64,000 bases of DNA from Chryseobacterium sp. OV279 (GTDB lineage Bacteria > Bacteroidota > Bacteroidia > Flavobacteriales > Weeksellaceae). Of this stretch, positions 37,038 to 44,155 are shown one piece after another; position 1 is the stretch's first letter; each line of letters opens with the position of its first letter. A program made the translations under genes and the position numbers. The notes under the pieces are model-generated. The model had not been told where the DNA came from and ran no database searches. It saw only the letters and a list, made by a program, of their open reading frames with translations. The stretch is taken from positions 1,663,450 through 1,727,449 of the forward strand of contig NZ_FQUD01000001.1 in assembly GCF_900128945.1 (NCBI RefSeq), in the 5' to 3' direction.

Positions 37038-37238
37038 GGCCTAGGAAGCTGTAGCGTTAAAAAAATAAATATTGTGAACGTTAAAAAAATTCTTCTGTTC
37101 GAAGCGCGAAACTATTTTCGAGTCGAATAACCTATAATGAATTCGCGCAAGTTTAGAATTTTTAGAGAACAACATTTATTTTTAGCGAAGGATTCCAGCC
37201 TTGAATTTTTGGTTCATTTTGTTTCAAGACAAAAGAAC
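37038..37238. repeat. 201-bp dispersed repeat, copy A
   Basis: From GGCCTAGGAAGCTGTAGCG to ACAAAAGAAC the stretch matches 53081-53280 with only scattered substitutions. No transposase, terminal inverted repeat or target duplication was clear. Long internal palindromes were not seen. Confidence 0.9.
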
Positions 37239-37288
37239 AGAATGAAAAATATAAATCGGGAATGAGGTTAAATAGTCCATCAAACCTC

Positions 37289-37359
37289 ATTCAATAGGAA
37301 CGGGCTTTAGCCCGTTTACAAGATAATCATCCTTCATCAGGCTTTAGCCAAAATCTAAA
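37289..37359 (+). repeat. REP-like two-hairpin element, copy 3
   Basis: ATTCAATAGG, the palindrome AACGGGCTTTAGCCCGTT (37299-37316), a spacer, then GGCTTTAGCC (37340-37349) and AAAATCTAAA. Confidence 0.9.
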
Positions 37360-37382
37360 TTGCACGACGGTATTAACAAGAA

Positions 37383-37405
37383 AAGCCGAACAATCTGTTC
37401 GGCTT
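37383..37405. terminator. Hairpin terminator AAGCCGAACA / TGTTCGGCTT
   Basis: Perfect 10-bp stem with a 3-base loop. It lies beyond the stop of the microprotein gene, so it could end that transcript; the T run after the minus-strand stem is modest. Confidence 0.6.
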
Positions 37406-37450
37406 GACTATTTGGATATATAAAATTTGCTATGAAATTCAGTTAAGGGA

Positions 37451-37520
37451 TTATGTTTTTGGGCCCTTTTACTCCAATGAGTAAAAGAGCAGAATCTGAC
37501 TATTCAGATTAAAAACATAA
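37451..37520. other. Perfect three-way-junction RNA structure candidate
   Basis: TTATGTTTTT (37451-37460) pairs with AAAAACATAA (37511-37520) as a 10-bp outer stem. Inside it are two hairpins, CTTTTACTC/GAGTAAAAG with loop CAAT (37466-37487) and AATCTGA/TCAGATT with loop CTAT (37493-37510). All three helices are perfect Watson-Crick. Both strands could fold the same way. Confidence 0.6.
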
Positions 37521-37557
37521 ACAATACAATTAATATAGATGTTCTATAAGCTAGAAC

Positions 37558-37641
37558 TTAGTTTCTTTGCTCTCTTTTTACTGTCATGAAGTAAGAAGTA
37601 AACACTACTAAACACGTTGCGATTCCAATGTAAGTTACCAT
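37558..37641 (-). CDS. 27-residue membrane microprotein
   Basis: Minus-strand ORF from ATG 37641 to TAA 37558: residues 2-20 form one hydrophobic helix (VTYIGIATCLVVFTSYFMT) and the end VKREQRN is basic and polar, a normal positive-inside membrane anchor. An exact -33/-7 promoter lies 49-79 bases upstream (37690-37720). The surrounding ~1.5 kb has no other gene, so a short real transcript is likely. The function is unknown. Confidence 0.55.
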   Translation of the reverse strand: MVTYIGIATCLVVFTSYFMTVKREQRN

Positions 37642-37689
37642 TTTTGTTTTATTTAATTATTTGACTTTATTTTATCAATTTTCTAATTG

Positions 37690-37720
37690 CAATATTACAA
37701 CTTTCAAATCACGTGCCAAA
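37690..37720 (-). promoter_or_regulatory. Promoter of the microprotein gene
   Basis: On the minus strand TTTG (37720-37717), a 19-base spacer and TAATATTG (37697-37690), seven of eight matches to TAnnTTTG. The start codon is 49 bases downstream. Confidence 0.5.
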
Positions 37721-38371
37721 GCAAATAATTATGATGTATATCAGTGTGTTATGTGTTTTAAAACTTAATTTACAGGGAATGTTTGTTTACAAAAAATTAA
37801 TATGTTTTTAGGAAATTATTAATATATTTATTGTCTTATCTGTAAAAAAATAAAAAGTTGACAACAGTTTGAACACTTCTATATTGGACTTGATAAAACA
37901 AAAAATAAGAAATGCGATGCATAATATTCACTTTTAACTTTGTTTTTGAACGTCAGATTTTGGCAAGCGGAAGAAATATTATGTTAAGTAAACTTATTAT
38001 TTGTGACTCAATTTTATCATGAAATTTTTAAAAGCCGTCAGGTTATGTGACATCAATTGGAAACATTTGTCACATCTATATGAAATACTGACAGGTTAAA
38101 ACTCGCACTGTCAGACTTTTTTATGACAGATTATTTTATTTCATGTAAATGCTTTATAATAATTACATTGAATAAATATCACCATGTGGTGTATTGATAT
38201 GGCTCTTTTTAACCTCCTGATTTTCATATTAAAATGCTCAGGAATGGATTGGGAATGAGGAGAATGGGGTGCCTGTTTTGAATGCAGGAATTTGATGTTC
38301 CCGGAGATTTTAGCAGACATTTTCCTGTGAAAAGAGACCGCTTTTCCTTATTTTTGTAGAAAACGAGCCGT
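37721..38371. other. Gene-free stretch
   Basis: AT-rich, with no ORF, hairpin or repeat that I could support. The promoter of the SMR gene should lie near 38345, where TTCCTTATTTTTG contains a TATTTTTG -7 box (38349-38357 region). Confidence 0.35.
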
Positions 38372-38707
38372 ATGGGACGCAGTTATATCTTTCTTGCCTT
38401 GGCGATCATATTCGAGATCATCGCCACTACTTTTCTGAAAAAATCTGAAGAATTTTCAAAACTATGGCCTTCTGTAGTAACGGTCGTGGGATATGCTGCT
38501 GCCTTTTACTTTCTAAGCATTACACTACGCCACATCCCTGTAGGAATCACGTATGCAATATGGTCGGGTGTGGGAATTGTCTTTATCACGATGATTGGAA
38601 TCATTGCTTTTAAGCAGGTTCCGGATCTGCCAGCCATTATAGGAATTGCACTGATCGTCATTGGGGTGATCGTTATTAATGTGTTTTCAAAGATGGGGAC
38701 GCATTGA
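38372..38707 (+). CDS. SMR family multidrug efflux protein
   Basis: Protein of 111 residues, the EmrE-type length, with four membrane helices and the functional E15 in LAIIFEIIATTF. Later signatures are GITYAIWSGVGIVFITMIG and ALIVIGVIVINVFSK. It works as an antiparallel dimer exchanging protons for cationic drugs in the inner membrane. A single gene; SMR proteins sometimes come in pairs, but no second gene is seen. Confidence 0.92.
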   Translation: MGRSYIFLALAIIFEIIATTFLKKSEEFSKLWPSVVTVVGYAAAFYFLSITLRHIPVGITYAIWSGVGIVFITMIGIIAFKQVPDLPAIIGIALIVIGVIVINVFSKMGTH

Positions 38708-38739
38708 GGTGATTTGATTAAAAGATTTAAGAATTTAAA

Positions 38740-38827
38740 GATTAAATGATTAAATGATTAAATGATTAAATGATTAAATGATTAAATGATTAAATGATTA
38801 AATGATTAAATGATTAAATGATTAAAT
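38740..38827. repeat. Octamer array (GATTAAAT)x11
   Basis: Eleven exact copies of GATTAAAT follow the SMR gene. The class resembles the ACTCTAAA array at 35291. Confidence 0.97.
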
Positions 38828-38840
38828 CCACCTTCCTAAA

Positions 38841-38908
38841 ATTCAATAGTGGGCTTCTGCCCACTTCCCCGAAAAATAACCAGCACCCACCGGCTTTAGT
38901 CCAAACAT
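38841..38908 (+). repeat. REP-like two-hairpin element, copy 4
   Basis: ATTCAATAG, then AGTGGGCTTCTGCCCACTT and GGCTTTAGTCC. It is one of two adjacent elements, so this gap is a double array. Confidence 0.85.
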
Positions 38909-38914
38909 ATTAAA

Positions 38915-38986
38915 ATTCAATAGGAGTGGGCTTTAGCCCACTTAAAAAAAAATAAACACACCCAATGGCTTTAGCTAAAATCTAAA
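38915..38986 (+). repeat. REP-like two-hairpin element, copy 5
   Basis: ATTCAATAGG, AGTGGGCTTTAGCCCACTT and later GGCTTTAGCTAAAATCTA. The AAC/GTT ends of copies 1-3 are replaced by AGT/ACT on both arms, a compensated change. Confidence 0.85.
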
Positions 38987-39061
38987 AATCATCCTGAAAA
39001 CCCTCAAAATTCCCGGTTTTGTTTTTTCCAAAGCTCTTTAAAGGTTTCCAGAAGTTTGAAA

Positions 39062-40033
39062 TTATTTTGCTCTAGGCTTTCCAAAAGGATTATAAGATAT
39101 TCCGACATTGAAATAGAATGAAGGTTTATAACTGGCTTCAAAAATATAGTCTTTAAAAGATTCCTCTTTATCAAAAGCTCTAGCCTGCGGAACCGCTCTG
39201 ATGCCCGTTTTTAAAGTTCCAATAAAATTACTGCCTAAATTGTGTTCATAAATAGCCCCGGAATTGATCTCCAGCTGACGGAATTCATACGTCCTGTCAT
39301 TCTTATACATATAAAAAGAAGTGTTATCCATCTCTGTTCCCAGTGAAATTCTGCCGTTGGCGAAAATATCCTTTCTTACCAATATCTTTTTAGGAAGAAG
39401 AATATCAAGCATCCAGCCGTTATTGAACCTGTTTTCATACGTAAAGATTGGAAGAATAGGAACCTGTGCACTTGGGTCAATAAAACCGGCAATACCGATG
39501 AGCATTTTTGTTTTTGGAGTAGCCTTTAAAACAACAGCAGCCGTTACCATTCCTCTGATCCTTTCAAAATGCTGATCACTTCCATCCACAGAAGCGGTAG
39601 CTGAATAGATCGCGACTTTATTGAACAGCTTTGAAAAATAACTGAAATTCACAGCCTCGGAATGATAATGATAGTCATTCTTTTGACCTGTTTCAGGGAT
39701 AATAGGCTCTTCGGTATTAAAACCAGTATAACGGTAATTTAAAGAGGTGCTGAGAAGCCAGGTTTTCTTTTTTACCCAATAAATATTGGCACCCGCCCTC
39801 AGTTGCTGAAAACTTTTTACTTTGTTGTCAGGAAGATCTTTTCCGGCGAGCTTTGACGAAAACTGAAAAGGAGTCGTTTGGGTAAACTCAATATTCAGAT
39901 CCCGGTTCTGGGGGAATTTATCAGCAAAATAGGCTCTTACTTTCAGCGGAATACTGTCTCTTTTTTGGGCATAGGCAATATTCTTTAACGGGAACATCGC
40001 AAGGGGAAGAAGAACTCTTCTCAGTGTTTTCAT
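39062..40033 (-). CDS. DUF6268-type outer-membrane beta-barrel-like protein
   Basis: Protein of 323 residues with a signal peptide that ends near NIAYAQ. The remainder alternates in beta strands (WLLSTSLNYRYTGFN, NGWMLDILLPKKILV, FYMYKNDRTYEFRQL) and matches the DUF6268 family by eye. The likely place is the outer membrane. It is the last of two minus-strand genes behind the LytTR-type operator region at 40526. Confidence 0.75.
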   Translation of the reverse strand: MKTLRRVLLPLAMFPLKNIAYAQKRDSIPLKVRAYFADKFPQNRDLNIEFTQTTPFQFSSKLAGKDLPDNKVKSFQQLRAGANIYWVKKKTWLLSTSLNYRYTGFNTEEPIIPETGQKNDYHYHSEAVNFSYFSKLFNKVAIYSATASVDGSDQHFERIRGMVTAAVVLKATPKTKMLIGIAGFIDPSAQVPILPIFTYENRFNNGWMLDILLPKKILVRKDIFANGRISLGTEMDNTSFYMYKNDRTYEFRQLEINSGAIYEHNLGSNFIGTLKTGIRAVPQARAFDKEESFKDYIFEASYKPSFYFNVGISYNPFGKPRAK

Positions 40034-40037
40034 GGTT

Positions 40038-40472
40038 TTATTTTAAAGGTTGAATGGCAGATTGAAAAAAATTGAACACGAATATTTTATCATAAAATAT
40101 CTCTAAACTGTTTTCGATGATAAAATCGGTATGGCGGATGGTGTCAGGAATTGGATCTTCCTCTACGAAAACAAACCAGAGTTCTCTGATATGGTTTCTT
40201 CTTTTAAACTCTTCAAAAGCATTCCAGTCAAATGGTGCACAATGTTTAAGGTCAAAAAATAAAATTCCTTTTTTATCCCCACTTTCTTCGACAATATTAA
40301 TAGGATGATGGATATAGCTTAAAATCCTGATCTCAGTATGATAGCATTCCACAAAGTGATGCAGATCGATCAGCTGTATTACTTTCTCCTCTTGCTGGGA
40401 TTCTGTCATATAAAAACATTCTAAGGTTATTTCTTCTGTAAGTTCCTGAAAAACGGCTAATTCCATAAGCAT
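40038..40472 (-). CDS. Hypothetical protein of unknown family
   Basis: Protein of 144 residues without a recognised domain: a mixed alpha/beta sequence with an acidic His-rich middle (EEKVIQLIDLHHFVECYHTEIRI) and a hydrophobic C-terminus (NFFQSAIQPLK). It starts at ATG 40472 (ML) or 40466 (ME). It is four bases upstream of the outer-membrane barrel gene, so the pair form an operon divergent from the histidine kinase. Confidence 0.65.
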   Translation of the reverse strand: MLMELAVFQELTEEITLECFYMTESQQEEKVIQLIDLHHFVECYHTEIRILSYIHHPINIVEESGDKKGILFFDLKHCAPFDWNAFEEFKRRNHIRELWFVFVEEDPIPDTIRHTDFIIENSLEIFYDKIFVFNFFQSAIQPLK

Positions 40473-40525
40473 AAAAAAATTGAACAGGACAAAGGAAAAG
40501 AGAATTAAGCCGCGGAAATTTGTTT

Positions 40526-40602
40526 TTATACCAAACGGGTTCTAATTTATACGAAATCCACCTCTTTTAAAATTCGTATAAAAAAAAGAAGGGTTGGTAT
40601 AA
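40526..40602. promoter_or_regulatory. Two face-to-face pairs of TATACNAA repeats, probable LytTR operator
   Basis: TTATACCAA at 40526 and TTTATACGAA at 40546 form a direct pair with a 21-base repeat of TATACNAA. The complements TTCGTATAAA at 40573 and TTGGTATAA at 40594 form the mirror pair, also 21 bases apart, with the same axis (about 40564). Tandem sites two helical turns apart are the known form of LytTR binding. The gap lies between the hypothetical gene and the kinase gene. Confidence 0.6.
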
Positions 40603-40630
40603 TATTATAGATATTCTTTACGTTATTCTC

Positions 40631-40638
40631 TATTTTTG
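40631..40638 (+). promoter_or_regulatory. -7 promoter element of the kinase gene
   Basis: TATTTTTG, an exact TAnnTTTG match 25 bases before the ATG. No TTG -33 box at the normal spacing. Confidence 0.4.
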
Positions 40639-40663
40639 TTTTGTATTAAATCTCACTGACTCT

Positions 40664-41740
40664 ATGAAATACGGAACGCAAAAATTTAAGGATACCATTG
40701 TCATGGATTTTCTGGTAGAAGACCGATACCGGTTCTGGCGGCATTGTATATTCCTGATTTTCTTTTTTGTGCTTGTTTATAATGCACGGTTCTGGCATTG
40801 GTATTCCGGAGTGTATCAGTATTATGTTTTACTTTTTGTATACACAGTATTGATCGGTATGATATACATCAATATATATGTGTTGGTACCGAGGTTTTTT
40901 TTTAAGACAAAGTATATCACCTATCTTCTGTTGCTTGTACTAATGGGAGTTGCCGGGCTGAATATGATAGGGTACAGTTTTAAATTTTTCTTTGAAGATT
41001 TCAGAGTCGAAAATATCAAAAAGGAAGGGGATAGAGGAAGTATTTATGAAGGCATACTGATGTGCATTCCCATTATTCTGACTACAACAACGGTGAAGTT
41101 GCTGCAAAAATGGATTCATGATACCAAAAGAATTACGGAGCTGAATAATCTTACGTTACAAATGGAACTGAATGAGCTTCGCAATCAGATCAACCCACAT
41201 TTTTTGTTTAATATGCTGAATAATGTGAAGGCACTCACCAGAACAGATCCGGAAAAAGCATCGGTGGTTATTGTCAAGCTTTCTGAATTTTTAAGATATC
41301 AACTGTATGAAAACGGTGAGGAGAAAACGCTGTTGGTTTCCGAAATAGATTTTTTGTCTAATTTTCTGAACCTTGAAAAGATCAGACGGGATCATTTTTA
41401 TTTTGACATTAATGCAGATACGGACAGCAGAGTAGTAAAGAGTACTTTTATTGCTCCGAATTTATTTACCACCTTTGTTGAAAATGCGGTAAAACACAGT
41501 GTGGATATCAGCAGTACAGAATCTTATGTGAAAATAGACATTAGAGTGGAAAATAAAACGCTTCACTTTACCTGCACCAATTCCGTGAACCCAAACCTTA
41601 CCATATCAAATGCTAACTACGGTGGATTGGGATTGGCCAATATCAAAAGAAGACTTGAACTCCTGTATGGCAACGCATTCGAGCTGGATATTATTTCCGG
41701 AGAAAAAGAATATACTGTCAATTTAAAAACGCCTGTATGA
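40664..41740 (+). CDS. LytS-type sensor histidine kinase
   Basis: Protein of 358 residues with four membrane helices (about 27-42, 52-75, 84-101, 131-147). The His_kinase box is ELRNQINPHFLFNMLNNVKAL with phospho-acceptor H179. The ATPase N box is TTFVENAVKHS and the G box GGLGLANIKRRLELL. It overlaps the LytTR gene by four bases (ATGA) and is preceded by probable LytTR sites, so the system may regulate itself. Confidence 0.93.
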   Translation: MKYGTQKFKDTIVMDFLVEDRYRFWRHCIFLIFFFVLVYNARFWHWYSGVYQYYVLLFVYTVLIGMIYINIYVLVPRFFFKTKYITYLLLLVLMGVAGLNMIGYSFKFFFEDFRVENIKKEGDRGSIYEGILMCIPIILTTTTVKLLQKWIHDTKRITELNNLTLQMELNELRNQINPHFLFNMLNNVKALTRTDPEKASVVIVKLSEFLRYQLYENGEEKTLLVSEIDFLSNFLNLEKIRRDHFYFDINADTDSRVVKSTFIAPNLFTTFVENAVKHSVDISSTESYVKIDIRVENKTLHFTCTNSVNPNLTISNANYGGLGLANIKRRLELLYGNAFELDIISGEKEYTVNLKTPV

Positions 41741-42462
41741 ATTGTATAATCGTAGATGATGAACCTCTGGCAAGAGCAGAAATGCGTTCCCTGATCAATG
41801 AAACGTCAAAGACTGAAATCCTTGGCGAGTTTTCCAATGCACCTTCCGCCCTTGATTTCCTAAAAACCAATGATGTAGATCTTATTTTTCTGGATATTGA
41901 AATGCCCATGGTCACAGGGCTGGAATTCGCAGAAATGCTGCCTGATCAGAGCCTGATTATTTTTACAACAGCGTATTCACAGTATGCAGTGAAAAGCTAT
42001 GACCTGGAAGCGGTAGATTATCTTCTGAAACCCATCGATCCCCAAAGACTGGATAAAGCCATAAAAAAGGCCGTTCAGTATACAGAATTGCTGTCTAAAA
42101 ATACCGTGAAAAATACGGTGGAGTCCAATACTCCTGAATTTTTATTCATTAAGGCAGACCGCAGGTTTTATAAAGTCAACATTTCAGAGATAAAATTTAT
42201 TGAAGCTTTAAAAGACTATGTGGTTATTCATACCCGCCAGCAGAAGCTTATTACAGCCATGAACCTTAAAACCATTCACCAGAAGATTCCATTGGAACTG
42301 TTTCTGCGTGTAAGTAAATCCTATGTGGTCAATATGGATTTCATCGATTCATTTGACAATCATAATATCTATATAGACGAATCAGAAATTCCTCTGGGTG
42401 AAGTATACAGATCTGACTTTTTTACAAAATATGCCGGCGGGTTTCTTAATCCTGAAGCGTAA
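41737..42462 (+). CDS. LytTR-family response regulator
   Basis: Protein of 241 residues: receiver domain with D7/D8, D53 in LIFLDIEMP and the conserved Lys in LLKPI; LytTR domain in the second half (FLFIKADRRFYKVNISEIKFIEALKDYVVIHT, then FLRVSKSYVVNMDFIDSF). The partner of the kinase at 40664. The operator found at 40526-40602 has the layout expected for such a DNA-binding domain. Confidence 0.93.
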   Translation: MNCIIVDDEPLARAEMRSLINETSKTEILGEFSNAPSALDFLKTNDVDLIFLDIEMPMVTGLEFAEMLPDQSLIIFTTAYSQYAVKSYDLEAVDYLLKPIDPQRLDKAIKKAVQYTELLSKNTVKNTVESNTPEFLFIKADRRFYKVNISEIKFIEALKDYVVIHTRQQKLITAMNLKTIHQKIPLELFLRVSKSYVVNMDFIDSFDNHNIYIDESEIPLGEVYRSDFFTKYAGGFLNPEA

Positions 42463-42464
42463 GC

Positions 42465-43091
42465 TTAGCGTTTTCTCCCTGTAAAACGGATCACGGAACC
42501 GGTTCCGTTGTGAAATAAACCTTCATTAAGTTCAATTTCTTTTTCCACCAATTCAATAATATCGTAATTAGGAAAATCAGCTTTGATCTCATCAATGGAG
42601 AATAAAGATCCGATATCTTTTGGTCCGCCTACTTTTTCGTTTTTCAGAACATAATCGAGATGGTTTTTACTGAAAGCTTCAAAAATAATCAGGCCTCCTT
42701 TACGAAGATATTGGTCCAGTGCTTTATGAATAGAAGATTTGATATCCGCCGGAAAATGGGCATAGATAAGCGCAACTGCATCAAACTGCTCACCGTGATA
42801 ATTCAGATCCTGAAGTTCTCCAACCTGATAATCAATGTTCACATTACGATTTTCAGCAAGCTGTAACGCTTTAGTTTTACCTTCACTGCTGATGTCAAAA
42901 GCGGAGACTTTCCATCCTTTTGTAGCCGCAAAAACGGCATTCCGTCCTTCGCCTTCAGCGGGAAACAGGATAGAGCCCGGTTCCAGTTTTTCAAGCTGTG
43001 CTTTTAAATAAGTATTAGGTTCAGTTCCGTAAGCGAATTCTTCGCTGCTGTATCGGTCATTCCATCGGTCTAGCCATGTGTTGTCGGTCAT
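42465..43091 (-). CDS. Class I SAM-dependent methyltransferase
   Basis: Protein of 208 residues. Motif I region is [20 protein letters not shown], and the DIS of VSAFDIS marks the ribose-binding acid. Later [11 protein letters not shown] and [11 protein letters not shown] fit TehB/thiopurine-type small methyltransferases. The substrate is unknown. It converges with the LytTR gene with a 2-base gap. A 19-bp palindrome (43126-43144) lies 34 bases upstream of its start. Confidence 0.85.
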   Translation of the reverse strand: MTDNTWLDRWNDRYSSEEFAYGTEPNTYLKAQLEKLEPGSILFPAEGEGRNAVFAATKGWKVSAFDISSEGKTKALQLAENRNVNIDYQVGELQDLNYHGEQFDAVALIYAHFPADIKSSIHKALDQYLRKGGLIIFEAFSKNHLDYVLKNEKVGGPKDIGSLFSIDEIKADFPNYDIIELVEKEIELNEGLFHNGTGSVIRFTGRKR

Positions 43092-43125
43092 TGTTTTAAG
43101 AATTTAAGTTTTAAGGTTATTGTTG

Positions 43126-43144
43126 TTCATTGATGATCAATGAA
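43126..43144 (-). promoter_or_regulatory. 19-bp palindrome upstream of the methyltransferase gene
   Basis: TTCATTGAT-G-ATCAATGAA with perfect 9-bp arms. It could be an operator. No regulator gene adjoins, so the assignment is tentative. Confidence 0.35.
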
Positions 43145-43294
43145 TCAGAATGTTTAGAATTTCCCCAAATATAGGAGGTTTCCAGCCTTTTCCGTGAATG
43201 GAAAAAACACTAGTCAAAATAGATGCTGTAAATTACCGGGAATTCGGATAAGGAAAGTTTGAAGCTTACTGCTGGAAGATGGATGATGGAAGAT

Positions 43295-43327
43295 ATCCTT
43301 GCCAAGGTTTTAAACCTTGGCAAGGAT
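43295..43327. repeat. 33-bp near-perfect palindrome
   Basis: ATCCTTGCCAAGGTTT and its exact complement are separated by one base. No T run, so it is better seen as a dispersed REP-like palindrome than as a terminator, though it lies 27 bases beyond the stop of the glycosylase gene. Confidence 0.8.
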
Positions 43328-43353
43328 CATCAGGTTAAGAAAACAGTTGCTAC

Positions 43354-44088
43354 CTAATACAGCTTCTGATCTTTCTCACAGTAAAAACTCCGCCTTTTCC
43401 CAATTCCGGTCTGCTTTTTTACGAGTTTCTGACCGCATATCGGGCAAATGGTTTTGGTATGAGCGAGCCAGTGTTGCTTCAAAGTAAATTCCCGTTTCCA
43501 TTGAAGAAAGTCAAAACTGTAATTTCGGGCTTCAGCAATCAGTTCCTTTCGTTTCTTGGGAGGAAGATTTCCCACCAGACTTTCAGGCTGAATACCTATT
43601 CTAAACAGCACTTCATTCTTAATGATATTTCCGACACCCGAAAAGATATCCTGATTCATCAGAGCGTCACATACCATCATCTCAGGCTTGGATTTCAGTT
43701 TCTTTTCTGCTTTTTCAGGATTCCAGGCATCGCTCATAATATCAGCTTCCCAGTCAATTGTTGATAAATACTCAAGATCTACGGCTTTTACTGAACAGGT
43801 ATAGAAATAGAGACTGCCGGTTTTGAAATGAAGGGATAACCGCAGACTCTTATCCGGTTTCGTCTGTTCATCCACACTGTATGATCCGAACATCAATAAA
43901 TGAATCCGGACTGCCATGGTATCAAAAACAAGATAGGTCTGTTTTCCGAAAGTACGGATCTCCTTAAGCGTTTGGCCGGTAAGTGGTTCTTTATCAAATT
44001 GAGCATTACCCGAAGCTTCTGTCACGATGTTTCCGACAAAAGGCAGCAGGTTTTCTTTCATTAAAAGTATGGATGGACCTTCAGGCAT
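43354..44088 (-). CDS. Fpg/Nei-family DNA glycosylase with an incomplete zinc finger
   Basis: Protein of 244 residues from ATG 44088, chosen because it makes the catalytic P2 and E3 follow the start (MPEGPS). The H2TH region lies in SGVGNIIKNEVLFRIGIQPES. The C-terminal zinc finger has CPIC and FYC but the fourth position is Asp (CEKD) instead of Cys. The longer ORF up to 44181 is a shadow extension. It cuts oxidised pyrimidines or purines from DNA (family knowledge). Confidence 0.9.
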   Translation of the reverse strand: MPEGPSILLMKENLLPFVGNIVTEASGNAQFDKEPLTGQTLKEIRTFGKQTYLVFDTMAVRIHLLMFGSYSVDEQTKPDKSLRLSLHFKTGSLYFYTCSVKAVDLEYLSTIDWEADIMSDAWNPEKAEKKLKSKPEMMVCDALMNQDIFSGVGNIIKNEVLFRIGIQPESLVGNLPPKKRKELIAEARNYSFDFLQWKREFTLKQHWLAHTKTICPICGQKLVKKQTGIGKRRSFYCEKDQKLY

Positions 44089-44143
44089 AGCTTTGCTTTT
44101 CAAGAAAAGTTCAAATACTATTCCGTAAAAATAAAATTTGGAG

Positions 44144-44151
44144 TAATTTTG
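44144..44151 (+). promoter_or_regulatory. -7 promoter element of the dGTPase gene
   Basis: TAATTTTG, an exact TAnnTTTG match ending 4 bases before the ATG at 44156. Confidence 0.4.
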
Positions 44152-44155
44152 AAAA

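Larger units (their letters stand above)
36863..37557. other. Gene-free stretch with dispersed repeat, REP element and structured RNA candidate
   Basis: This 695-bp stretch has no protein-coding gene. It holds a 201-bp dispersed repeat, a REP-like element, a hairpin terminator and a three-way-junction structure, each listed separately. Confidence 0.6.

Noticed and set aside
43295..43327. Rho-independent terminator of the glycosylase gene
   Set aside because: The 16-bp palindrome has no T run on either side; I list it as a palindromic repeat instead.
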